A stretch of 64,000 bases of DNA from assembly GCF_000422485.1 (NCBI RefSeq), contig NZ_AULW01000036.1, positions 62,001 to 126,000 on the forward strand. The letters run 5' to 3'. The DNA comes from Paenibacillus pasadenensis DSM 19293 (lineage in GTDB: Bacteria > Bacillota > Bacilli > Paenibacillales > Paenibacillaceae). Position numbers and translations under genes: made by a program. The notes below the pieces were generated by a model. That model ran no database searches, was not told the DNA's origin, and saw only the letters and a list, made by a program, of their open reading frames with translations. This document shows, piece after piece, positions 1-7,642 of this stretch (its first letter is position 1; every line of letters starts with the position of its first letter).

Positions 1-1398
1 CGGCAGAACATGCTCTACGTCGCCGTCGCCGCCGATCCCGAGCAGCTGCCGTCCGACCTGATCCGGCTGTCCTACAGCCTCGCATCGGTGGAGAGCAGCG
101 TGAACAAGCTATGGACGGTGCTTATCGGCGGCCTGATCCTGCTCTTCCTGCTGTCGGCGGCCGTCAGCTACCGGGTCGCGCTCGGCCTGACGCGGCCGCT
201 CGAGCAGATCACCGGCGCCGCGCGCCGCATCAAGGCGATGGACTACTCGGTTCGGGTCGACATCCGCAGCAAGGACGAGATCGGCGAGCTCGGCACGGCG
301 ATAAACGCGATGGCCGAAGGGCTGCAGGTGCAGATGAACCGCATCCAGGAGAACGAGACGCAGCTGTACAGCGTCCTCGACAACATGACGAGCGGCATCG
401 TCATGATCCATCCCGACGGCCGCATGGTGCTGCTGAACCGCCGTGCGGAGGAGGTGCTCGGCTTCGAGCATCGCGAGATGGTCGGCAAGCACTACAGCGA
501 GGTCAAGCAGCAGTACGAGCTGTCGCAGTTCATCCAGCAGGGCATCGACAACCAGGAGCCGATGCACGACGAGATCACGTTTTATTTCCCGGAGGAAAGG
601 CTGCTGGAGCTCAACCTCGTCCCCGTGTACGCGAGCGACGACCGCTACGGCGGAGCGCTGCTCGTGCTGCATGACGTATCGGCGATCCGCCGCCTTGAGC
701 GGATGCGCAGCGAGTTCGTCGCCAACGTCTCGCATGAGCTGAAGACGCCGGTGACGGCGATCAAGGGCTTCGCCGAGACGCTGCTCGGCGGCGCGGTGCA
801 CGATCCGGTCATGTCGCAGCAGTTCATGCAGATCATCTACGACGAGAGCGAGCGGCTCAACCGGCTCATCGGCGACATCCTCGAGCTGTCCAAGGTAGAG
901 TCGAGGCGAGTGCCGCTGCAGCTGTCGCCGGTCGACCTGACCGCGTTCCTGCGCCGCTCGATCGAGGTCATGGAGCCGGAGGCCGCCAAAAAAAGGATCG
1001 CGCTGGAATCGTCGATCGCGGATGGCATTTTCCTGGAGGCGGACGAGGACCGGCTGCGCCAGATCATCATCAACCTGCTGCAGAACGGCATCAACTATAC
1101 GACCGAAGGCGGCCATGTCACGCTTTCCGCATCGCTCGCGACTCGCGACGACGGCGTGGAGGCCGTGCGCATCCGCATCAGCGACACGGGCATCGGCATT
1201 CCGAAAAAAGATCTTCCGCGCATTTTCGAGCGGTTTTACCGGGTGGACAAGGCCCGCTCGCGCGTCAGCGGGGGCACCGGCCTCGGCCTGTCGATTGTGA
1301 AGCATCTCGTGGAGCTGCACAAGGGCATGATCACGGTCGACAGCACGGTCGGCATCGGCACGGCGTTCACCCTGGAGCTGCCGGTCATTCAGCCATAG
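1..1398 (+). CDS. PhoR/PnpS-like sensor histidine kinase, 5' truncated by window edge
   Basis: Membrane sensor kinase that autophosphorylates on histidine and passes phosphate to a response regulator. The reading frame is open to the first base, so the true start lies outside. Counting from the ATG at base 10: one membrane segment at about 36-58, a HAMP linker at about 60-110, a PAS domain at about 120-225, the HisKA box with SHELKTP (His 242), then an HATPase_c domain with an N box (NLLQNGINYT), G1 (DTGIGIP) and G2 (GGTGLGL). HAMP-PAS-HisKA-HATPase is the usual PhoR/WalK layout. The nearby pst-phoU operon favours phosphate sensing, but the missing sensor end prevents a firm name. It is followed by a response regulator 106 bases downstream; in Bacillus phoPR the regulator comes first, so the cognate partner may instead lie before the window. 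Confidence 0.9.
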   Translation, partial: RQNMLYVAVAADPEQLPSDLIRLSYSLASVESSVNKLWTVLIGGLILLFLLSAAVSYRVALGLTRPLEQITGAARRIKAMDYSVRVDIRSKDEIGELGTAINAMAEGLQVQMNRIQENETQLYSVLDNMTSGIVMIHPDGRMVLLNRRAEEVLGFEHREMVGKHYSEVKQQYELSQFIQQGIDNQEPMHDEITFYFPEERLLELNLVPVYASDDRYGGALLVLHDVSAIRRLERMRSEFVANVSHELKTPVTAIKGFAETLLGGAVHDPVMSQQFMQIIYDESERLNRLIGDILELSKVESRRVPLQLSPVDLTAFLRRSIEVMEPEAAKKRIALESSIADGIFLEADEDRLRQIIINLLQNGINYTTEGGHVTLSASLATRDDGVEAVRIRISDTGIGIPKKDLPRIFERFYRVDKARSRVSGGTGLGLSIVKHLVELHKGMITVDSTVGIGTAFTLELPVIQP

Positions 1399-1504
1399 GG
1401 GGAAAAATGATCTTTTTGCCTCGCCGCAGGGCTTGTCATGTTAAGATAGAGATAACAATACCGAGAACGGGCATCCGTTCCGGACGGCTGGAGGTTTGAC
1501 GATC

Positions 1505-2221
1505 ATGTCGCACAAAGTGCTTGTCATCGAGGATGAGCCCACTCTTTCGAGGCTGCTCTCGTACAACTTGACGCAAGAAGGCTACGACGTGACGGTCTGC
1601 GATCATGGAGGAGAAGGGCTGCAGGCGGCGATTCAGCGCAGCTTCGACCTGATCATGCTCGACATCATGCTGCCGGGGATGAACGGCTTCGAGGTGCTGG
1701 GCAAGCTGAGGCAGAGCGGGATCAAGACGCCGGTCATCATCCTGACGGCGCGCACGGCGGAGGAGGAGGTCGTCCAGGGCCTCAAGCATGGAGCCGACGA
1801 CTACATCACCAAGCCGTTCGGCGTCGCCGAGCTGCTGGCCCGCGTCTCGGCGGTGCTGAGGCGCTCCGGCCATGCGGTGGCCGATACGGCGCAGCCGCAG
1901 GACAAGGTCATCCGAGCCGGAGACCTCGCGATCTATCCCGAGCGCTACGAGGTCATCCTGGCCGGGGAGCAGGTGCCGCTGCGGCCCAAGGAGTTCGAGG
2001 TGCTGCTGTATCTCATCCAGCGGCCCGGCATGGTCATCACGCGCGACGATCTGATGAATGTCGTCTGGGGCTTCGACTACATCGGCGGCCAGCGCACCGT
2101 CGACGTGCATGTCAGCTCCCTCCGCAAAAAGCTCGAGCTGGGCGCCAATTCGGTCTGCATCGAGTCGATCCGCGGCGTCGGCTACAAGCTCGTGCTGCCC
2201 AAAAAAGTCGGCGCAGGCTGA
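1505..2221 (+). CDS. OmpR/PhoB-family response regulator (PhoP-like)
   Basis: DNA-binding response regulator. Receiver domain at about 1-118 with the acidic pair at E9-D10, phospho-acceptor D53 in MLDIML, the switch Thr in LTAR and Lys in YITKPFG. A winged-helix effector domain (about 130-230) carries the typical RTVDVHVSSLRKKLE recognition helix and RGVGYKL ending. The ATG at 1505 is chosen because GGAGG at 1490-1494 sits 10 bases before it; an in-frame TTG at 1496 is too close to that site. It follows the sensor kinase on the same strand, with its own short intergenic region. PhoP-like by sequence style and context (pst operon 16 kb away), but the regulon is inferred. It could be a second regulator not paired with the upstream kinase. 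Confidence 0.88.
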   Translation: MSHKVLVIEDEPTLSRLLSYNLTQEGYDVTVCDHGGEGLQAAIQRSFDLIMLDIMLPGMNGFEVLGKLRQSGIKTPVIILTARTAEEEVVQGLKHGADDYITKPFGVAELLARVSAVLRRSGHAVADTAQPQDKVIRAGDLAIYPERYEVILAGEQVPLRPKEFEVLLYLIQRPGMVITRDDLMNVVWGFDYIGGQRTVDVHVSSLRKKLELGANSVCIESIRGVGYKLVLPKKVGAG

Positions 2222-2365
2222 GCGGGCAGCGCTGAGCGCTGGCATAGAGAATGCGCCGGCGGGCCGCCGACGGGCTTGGCTGCCTCGCTTTCGGGCCGGC
2301 CGCCCGGCTTGGCCGCCTCGGGAAATGAGGCTGCCGCAAGCCTGCTCCGCGCCCGCCGCGATCGC

Positions 2366-2409
2366 AAAAAAGCTGTCTCCCCGTCGAGAAACGGGCGAGA
2401 CAGCTTTTT
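2366..2409. terminator. Bidirectional rho-independent terminator
   Basis: Inverted repeat AAAAAGCTGTCTC / GAGACAGCTTTTT around a GC-rich loop, with A and T runs on the outer sides. It lies between the convergent response regulator gene and the AraC gene and can end transcription from both. Confidence 0.85.
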
Positions 2410-2428
2410 CAATTCGTCGAAGCTTCGG

Positions 2429-3298
2429 TCAGCTGCGTCCCCAGGCGAGCATCTTCTTCTGGAATTCCTTGGGCGAGCAGTCGTTGTACTTCTTGAACAT
2501 CTTGTAGAAATGGGCCATGTTCGGCATGCCGATCCGGTCGCCGACCTCGGAGATGCTCAGATCCTTCGTCAGCAGGATGCGCTCGGCCCATTTGATCTTG
2601 CGGTAATTGACATACTCGGTGAAGCTCAGTCCGATGGTTTTTTTGAAGTACTTGACGAAATAATAATAGCTCATGTTGGCCAGCTTGCACACTTCCTCGA
2701 CCTGGATGCGGTCGGTGAGATGCTGCTCGACGAACGTCAGCACGGGCTTCAAGCGGAGGCGGTCGAAGTCGTCCTGGTCGGAAAGGATCTTGCGCTTGTC
2801 GTTGCGCAGCAGCAGCAGCAGGATGCGCTTGACGAGCATGCCGACGGCAAGCTCGTAGCCGATCTCCTTGACGGTCGTCTCGGCAAGAATGTCTCGAACC
2901 GTTTGCCCGATTTCGTTCTTGACATGGGAGTTTTCCTGGAAGATGTAGTTCACTTGGCTGAGCGGGTGGTTCGTCTCCATGAAAAAGCGCATGTACGGCA
3001 TCGTGCTGTGGTCGAAAAACTGCTCGAGGTCGAACTGCAGCACGATATAGTCGAGCGAGCCGGAGCTGCTCCGGTCCCGGTGCAGCTGGCTGGCGCCGAT
3101 GATCGCGACGTCGCCCTCGGCGAGATCGAAGCGCTCCTCCTCGACATGGACCTCCAGGCTGCCGCTCAGGACGAGCAGCAGCTCCAGCTCGCGGTGATAA
3201 TGCCAGTTGATGTGCAGATTATGGTCGCGCTGCGACCGAAAGACGCGCAGCGACAAAAGAGGGTTTTCATAAAGGACCTTTTCGTTATAGACTTCCAA
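2429..3298 (-). CDS. AraC-family transcriptional regulator with N-terminal cupin domain
   Basis: 289-residue regulator. The N-terminal half (about 10-150) resembles a cupin ligand-binding barrel (HWHYHRELELLLVLSG, then DVAIIGASQLH), the sort found in sugar-responsive AraC proteins. The C-terminal 100 residues hold two helix-turn-helix motifs (VEEVCKLANMSYYYFVKYFKKTIG and ISEVGDRIGMPNMAHFYKMFKKYNDCSPKEFQ, cited here in part). The start is taken as TTG at 3298 because a GGAGG lies 10 bases upstream on the minus strand and no ATG is placed as well. It is divergent from the sugar-type oxidoreductase at 3471 and probably controls it; that link is inferred from position. Confidence 0.88.
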   Translation of the reverse strand: MEVYNEKVLYENPLLSLRVFRSQRDHNLHINWHYHRELELLLVLSGSLEVHVEEERFDLAEGDVAIIGASQLHRDRSSSGSLDYIVLQFDLEQFFDHSTMPYMRFFMETNHPLSQVNYIFQENSHVKNEIGQTVRDILAETTVKEIGYELAVGMLVKRILLLLLRNDKRKILSDQDDFDRLRLKPVLTFVEQHLTDRIQVEEVCKLANMSYYYFVKYFKKTIGLSFTEYVNYRKIKWAERILLTKDLSISEVGDRIGMPNMAHFYKMFKKYNDCSPKEFQKKMLAWGRS

Positions 3299-3375
3299 GG
3301 GGGAGAGGCCTCCAATACCAAGATCGCATAAAACGAGCGCTAGAAAGAAGCTTTATTTTTGCCGATCGGTTCTCT

Positions 3376-3381
3376 TATACT
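3376..3381 (+). promoter_or_regulatory. Possible -10 element (TATACT) for the oxidoreductase gene
   Basis: TATACT lies about 90 bases before the start codon in the divergent AraC/oxidoreductase intergenic region. No good -35 hexamer is seen at 16-18 bases, as is common for promoters that need an AraC-type activator. Confidence 0.4.
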
Positions 3382-3470
3382 TATTTTAGTGTTTGAAGCA
3401 TGCGCCTTCAAGCGTTCCCCTAAAAAACCAACTTCGATCCACGTTAAGGATACCGGGAGGAAATGAACAC

Positions 3471-4550
3471 ATGTCCAAAGTACGTGTTGGAATCATCGGC
3501 TGCGGCGGCATCGCCAATGGCAAGCATATGCCGTCCCTGGCCAAAGTAAGCGAAGCGGAAATGGTGGCGTTCTGCGACATCGAGCGCGGCCGCGCCGAGG
3601 AAGCGAAAGCGAAGTACGGCAGCAGCGAGGCGGCCGTCTACGAAAACTACCATGACCTGCTGAACGATCCGTCGATCGCGGTCGTGCATGTATGCACCCC
3701 GAACGACTCTCACGCAGACATCGCGATCGCCGCGCTGGAGGCGGGCAAGCATGTCATGTGCGAAAAGCCGATGGCAAAGACGGCCGACGACGCCCGCCGC
3801 ATGCTCGAAGCGGCGAAGCGCACGGGCAAGAAGCTGACGATCGGCTACCAGAACCGCTTCCGCGGCGATACGCGCTACCTGAAGGACGCTTGCGTCCGTG
3901 ACGAGCTGGGCGAGGTCTACTTCGCCAAGGCCCATGCGATCCGCCGCCGCGCGGTGCCGACCTGGGGCGTTTTCCTCGACGAGGAGAAGCAAGGCGGAGG
4001 CCCGCTCATCGACATCGGCACGCATGCGCTCGACCTGGCGCTGTGGATGATGGACAACTACAAGCCGAAGGTCGTGCTCGGACGCGCCTACCACAAGCTG
4101 TCGCAGACCGAGAACGCCGCCAATGCCTGGGGACCTTGGGATCCGGCGAAGTTCACGGTCGAGGACTCGGCGTTCGCGATGATCACGATGGAGAACGGCG
4201 CTTCGATCGTGCTGGAGTCGAGCTGGGCGCTCAACTCGCTCGAAGTCGACGAGGCGAAGGTGTCGCTCAGCGGCACGAAGGCCGGAGCCGACATGAAGGG
4301 CGGCCTGCGCTTCAACGGCGAGGAGAACTCCCGCCTGTACGTCAAGGAGATCGAGCTGAACAGCGGCGGCGTCGCCTTCTACGAGGGCGCCTCCGAGGAT
4401 CCGGGCGAGCTGGAGGCCCGCGCATGGATCCAGGCTGTCATCAACGATACGGAGCCGGTCGTCACGCCGGAGCAGGCGCTTGTCGTCTCCGAGATTCTCG
4501 AAGCGATCTACGAGTCGTCCAAGACGGGCAAGGCCGTCTACTTCGACTAA
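3471..4550 (+). CDS. Gfo/Idh/MocA-family NAD(P)-dependent oxidoreductase
   Basis: 359-residue dehydrogenase of the glucose-fructose oxidoreductase / inositol dehydrogenase family, usually acting on a sugar or inositol derivative. The N-terminal Rossmann fold starts GIIGCGGIANGKHMPSL and includes VHVCTPNDSH and the diagnostic CEKPMAKT, where the EKP lysine is catalytic. The C-terminal alpha/beta domain includes GGGPLIDIGTHALDLALWMM, with the conserved D and H expected at the substrate site. The ATG at 3471 has GGGAGG 10 bases upstream; a longer in-frame extension from 3393 has no ribosome site and is rejected. Divergent from an AraC regulator and closed by a strong terminator. The substrate cannot be told from sequence. 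Confidence 0.92.
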   Translation: MSKVRVGIIGCGGIANGKHMPSLAKVSEAEMVAFCDIERGRAEEAKAKYGSSEAAVYENYHDLLNDPSIAVVHVCTPNDSHADIAIAALEAGKHVMCEKPMAKTADDARRMLEAAKRTGKKLTIGYQNRFRGDTRYLKDACVRDELGEVYFAKAHAIRRRAVPTWGVFLDEEKQGGGPLIDIGTHALDLALWMMDNYKPKVVLGRAYHKLSQTENAANAWGPWDPAKFTVEDSAFAMITMENGASIVLESSWALNSLEVDEAKVSLSGTKAGADMKGGLRFNGEENSRLYVKEIELNSGGVAFYEGASEDPGELEARAWIQAVINDTEPVVTPEQALVVSEILEAIYESSKTGKAVYFD

Positions 4551-4568
4551 AGCCCCAAAAACCTCAAC

Positions 4569-4604
4569 AGCCGGCTGCGGAACGAATCCGCAGCCGGCTT
4601 TTTT
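4569..4604 (+). terminator. Rho-independent terminator
   Basis: Perfect 13-bp stem AGCCGGCTGCGGA / TCCGCAGCCGGCT with a 5-base loop, followed by TTTTTT. It ends the oxidoreductase gene and may also serve the convergent amidohydrolase. Confidence 0.9.
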
Positions 4605-4628
4605 GGCGTTCATGACGGTCCGATCAGG

Positions 4629-5807
4629 CTATCGGCCGCCCTCGAACTCGTCGCGGACGGCCCGGTACAGCGACTCGTCCGCCATCACCTCGAGCGCCGT
4701 CGCCGCGAGCAGCCGCGCGCCGGCCAGCATCGCGTCCAGCGCCTCCTCGCGCATGGCCGCATCGCGGAATTCGACCGTGTGCAGCCCGAGCTTTTCCTCC
4801 ACGACCTTGAGGTAGGGATGGATCGCCGGGCAGCGCAGCGAAACGTTGCCGAGGTCGAGCGAGCCGTGGTCGCTGCCCGAGAGCACCTGCTCGTCCGGCA
4901 CGCCCTCGAGACGCAGCATCCGCTGGTACGTCTCCGACAGCGCTTCGTTCGTGCGCAGCTCGTCGTAGCTGAACTCGAACGGCGTGATCTCGAGCCGGCA
5001 GCCGGTCTGCAGCGCCGCGCCTTGCGCGCAGGCCCGCACGCGCTCCGTCAGCTCGTCGCGATAGGCGCTGTCGGCCGCGCGCACGTAGAACTGGGCCGCG
5101 GCATGGCCGGGGATGATGTTGGGCGCCTGGCCGCCCTCGCTGACGATGCCGTGCACGCGGGCATCGCTGCGCATCTGCTGGCGCAGGGCGTTCACGGAGC
5201 CGAACAGCAGCAGCACGGCGTCGAGCGCGTTCACCCCGAGATGCGGGCTGGCGGCGGCGTGGGCGGTGCGGCCGTAATAATCGAACTGCAGCGCGTGCAT
5301 CGCCAGCGAGCGGCCCGACCGCTCATGCGCGTGGTACGGATGCGCCATCAGCGCGAAGCCGCAGTCGTCGAACCAGCCGGCCTCGCTCATCGTGACCTTC
5401 GCGCCGCGCGTCTCCTCGGCCGGCGTGCCGTACACGCGGATGCGTCCGCCGATGCCGCATGCGTCGAGCGCTTCCTTCAGCAGCGCGGCGGCGGCGACGC
5501 CCATGACGCCGATCAGATGATGCCCGCATGCATGCCCGATGTCCGGCAGGGCGTCGTACTCGCACAGCAGTCCGGCCACCGGGCCGGGCCGGCCGGTATC
5601 GTACTCCGCCACGAACGCCGTCGGCAGGCCGAGCACGCCGCGCTTCACGTCGAAGCCTTGCCTCTCCAGCTCGTCCGCGAGCTGCGCCGAGGCGTAGAAC
5701 TCTTCATGGCCGAGCTCCGGACGTTCCCCGATCGCCCTCGACAGCTGCTTCCAGCCTTGTCCGCTGCGTTCTGCGGCCGCTTGGAAAATAGACGCGAAAT
5801 CAGGCAT
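4629..5807 (-). CDS. M20-family amidohydrolase (aminoacylase / AbgB-like)
   Basis: 392-residue zinc amidohydrolase of peptidase family M20D, likely removing an acyl or amino-acid group from a small amide in the cytoplasm. Visible motifs: EYDALPDIGHACGHH (metal-binding His and the catalytic region), PAEETRGAK (the paired Glu), LMAHPYH, and a dimerisation domain with YYGRTAHAAASPHLGVNALDA. Start ATG at 5807 has GGGAGG 7 bases upstream; an extension to 5831 has no such site. It stands alone on the minus strand, convergent with the oxidoreductase. Closest well-known relatives include p-aminobenzoyl-glutamate hydrolase AbgB and N-acyl amino acid hydrolases; substrate unknown. Confidence 0.88.
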   Translation of the reverse strand: MPDFASIFQAAAERSGQGWKQLSRAIGERPELGHEEFYASAQLADELERQGFDVKRGVLGLPTAFVAEYDTGRPGPVAGLLCEYDALPDIGHACGHHLIGVMGVAAAALLKEALDACGIGGRIRVYGTPAEETRGAKVTMSEAGWFDDCGFALMAHPYHAHERSGRSLAMHALQFDYYGRTAHAAASPHLGVNALDAVLLLFGSVNALRQQMRSDARVHGIVSEGGQAPNIIPGHAAAQFYVRAADSAYRDELTERVRACAQGAALQTGCRLEITPFEFSYDELRTNEALSETYQRMLRLEGVPDEQVLSGSDHGSLDLGNVSLRCPAIHPYLKVVEEKLGLHTVEFRDAAMREEALDAMLAGARLLAATALEVMADESLYRAVRDEFEGGR

Positions 5808-5962
5808 AGCGATTCCTCCCGAAACAGACAATGTAGGATGGCGAAGCCATCATTCCTCCAGTATACCGCAGGATGGCGGGTGGAGGCGCGTCCAGTGGCC
5901 GAAGCCCCCTTTTTAGGGCGCCTTTCTTCCCTTTTAAAGAAATGGCAGGAGCATTGATGACA

Positions 5963-6010
5963 AGATAGCGTTTTCATTTTATTGAGCGCTTGCGTTTCGT
6001 AGCATAGAAT
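5963..6010 (+). promoter_or_regulatory. mtl operon promoter with candidate catabolite-repression (cre) site
   Basis: Minus-strand reading of 5963-5976 gives TGAAAACGCTATCT, one mismatch from the CcpA cre consensus TGNAARCGNWWWCA. Just downstream are -35 TTGAGC (5983-5988), a 16-base spacer and -10 TAGAAT (6005-6010). The cre candidate lies just upstream of the -35, where MtlR activator binding is also expected, so CcpA could interfere with activation. Inference from motif match only. Confidence 0.55.
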
Positions 6011-6075
6011 GAACCAGAACGAAGGGCCTAGCGCGCAGGGCTCCTTCGGCAAGTCAACTCGAGGAGGAATCCACT

Positions 6076-7530
6076 GTGGCGCAATCCACCAAATCCGCAT
6101 CCGGAGGCGCACGCGTAGGCGTGCAGAAGTTCGGACGCTTTCTCAGCGGCATGGTCATGCCCAATATCGGCGCATTCATCGCCTGGGGCCTGATCACCGC
6201 GCTCTTCATCCCGACCGGCTGGTGGCCGAACGAATACTTCGCCAAGCTCGTCGGTCCGATGATCACCTACCTGCTGCCGCTCTTGATCGGCTATACCGGC
6301 GGTACGATGATCCACAAGCAGCGCGGCGGCGTCATCGGCGCCCTGGCGACGATGGGCGTCATCGTCGGCGCGGACATCCCGATGTTCCTCGGCGCGATGA
6401 TCGTCGGCCCGGCCGCGGCCTGGGTGCTCAAGAAGTTCGACGAGGCGATCGAAGGCAAGGTCCGCTCGGGCTTCGAGATGCTCGTCAACAACTTCTCGCT
6501 CGGCATCATCGGCGGCGCGCTCGCGCTGGTCGCCTACTCGCTGATCGGCCGTGCGATCGAAGCGGTGACGAACGTGCTTTCCGCCGGCGTCGACTTCCTC
6601 GTCGCCCATCACCTCATCCCGCTCGTCAACATTCTGATCGAGCCGGCCAAGGTGCTGTTCCTCAACAACGCCATCAACCACGGCGTGCTGAGCCCGATCG
6701 CCATCGAGCAAGCGGCGAGCGCCGGCAAGTCGATCCTGTTCATGCTGGAGTCGAACCCGGGACCGGGCCTCGGCATCCTGCTCGCCTACATGATCGTCGG
6801 CCGCGGCTCCGCCCGCCAGTCGGCTCCGGGAGCGGCGATCATCCACTTCTTCGGCGGCATCCATGAGATCTACTTCCCGTACATCCTCATGAATCCGCGC
6901 CTGCTGCTCGCGGTCATCGCGGGCGGCGTCACCGGCACGCTGACGTTCTCGATCGTCGGCGCAGGCCTTGTCGGACCGCCGTCTCCCGGCAGCATCATCG
7001 CGTACCTGGCGATGGCTCCGCGCGGCGAGATCCTGCAGGTGCTGAGCGGCGTGCTCACCTCGGCGATCGTCTCCTTCCTGATCGCAGCGCTGCTGCTCAA
7101 GACCTCCAAGCAGAAGGACGACGAGGAGTCGCTGGAGGAAGCGGCGCAGCGCATGAAGGACATGAAGGCGCAAGGCATGACGCCGGCTGCCGGAGCGGCT
7201 GCGGGCGCACCGGCCTCGATCATTGCTTCCGCGTCTGAAACGAAGGCAGGCTCGGACATCCGCAAAATCGTCTTCGCCTGCGATGCCGGCATGGGCTCGA
7301 GCGCGATGGGAGCTTCGATGCTGCGCAAGAAGCTCAAGTCGATCGGCTCCGATGTCGAGGTGACGAACACGGCGATCAGCGACCTTCCGTCCGACGCCGA
7401 CGTCGTCATCACGCATCATACGCTGACGGACCGCGCCCGCTCGGTCGTTCCCGCAGCGGAGCATGTTTCCATCGACAATTTCCTCAAGAGCCCGGAATAC
7501 GACAAGCTGGCGGAACGCCTGAAGCCGTGA
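6076..7530 (+). CDS. mtlA: PTS mannitol transporter subunit EIICB
   Basis: 484-residue mannitol permease that imports mannitol and phosphorylates it to mannitol-1-phosphate. The N-terminal EIIC membrane domain (about 1-340) starts VGVQKFGRFLSGMVMPNIGAFIAWGL, typical of MtlA, and contains the GGIHEIYFPYILM segment that is characteristic of the family. A flexible Ala-rich linker follows, then an EIIB domain (about 390-484) with the phospho-Cys loop FACDAGMGSSAMG. It lacks an EIIA domain, which is supplied by mtlF downstream, as in Bacillus and Geobacillus. GTG start at 6076 has AGGAGG 7 bases upstream. First gene of a six-gene unit. Confidence 0.95.
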   Translation: MAQSTKSASGGARVGVQKFGRFLSGMVMPNIGAFIAWGLITALFIPTGWWPNEYFAKLVGPMITYLLPLLIGYTGGTMIHKQRGGVIGALATMGVIVGADIPMFLGAMIVGPAAAWVLKKFDEAIEGKVRSGFEMLVNNFSLGIIGGALALVAYSLIGRAIEAVTNVLSAGVDFLVAHHLIPLVNILIEPAKVLFLNNAINHGVLSPIAIEQAASAGKSILFMLESNPGPGLGILLAYMIVGRGSARQSAPGAAIIHFFGGIHEIYFPYILMNPRLLLAVIAGGVTGTLTFSIVGAGLVGPPSPGSIIAYLAMAPRGEILQVLSGVLTSAIVSFLIAALLLKTSKQKDDEESLEEAAQRMKDMKAQGMTPAAGAAAGAPASIIASASETKAGSDIRKIVFACDAGMGSSAMGASMLRKKLKSIGSDVEVTNTAISDLPSDADVVITHHTLTDRARSVVPAAEHVSIDNFLKSPEYDKLAERLKP

Positions 7531-7554
7531 TTCGCGCTTGACCTGACAAGACGG

Positions 7555-7588
7555 ATGGATGCCGGAGCCGCGAGCTCCCGGCATCCAT
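7555..7588 (+). other. Intercistronic RNA hairpin between mtlA and mtlR
   Basis: ATGGATGCCGG-AGC (7555-7568) pairs with GCTCCCGGCATCCAT (7574-7588), with a single bulged base and a 5-base loop. No T run follows, so it is more likely an mRNA-stabilising or partial attenuation element that keeps mtlA above mtlR than a full terminator. Confidence 0.6.
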
Positions 7589-7642
7589 GGCGTCTTTCCG
7601 GCATTTTGTCCGAAAAGCAGAAGCGAGGAGGAGGAGGGACGC

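Noticed and set aside
109-1320. Long minus-strand open frame opposite the sensor kinase
   Set aside because: His/Arg/Leu-biased composition and no ribosome site; an artefact of high GC opposite a clear kinase gene. The same holds for similar long antisense frames across mtl, pst, polA and the oxidase.
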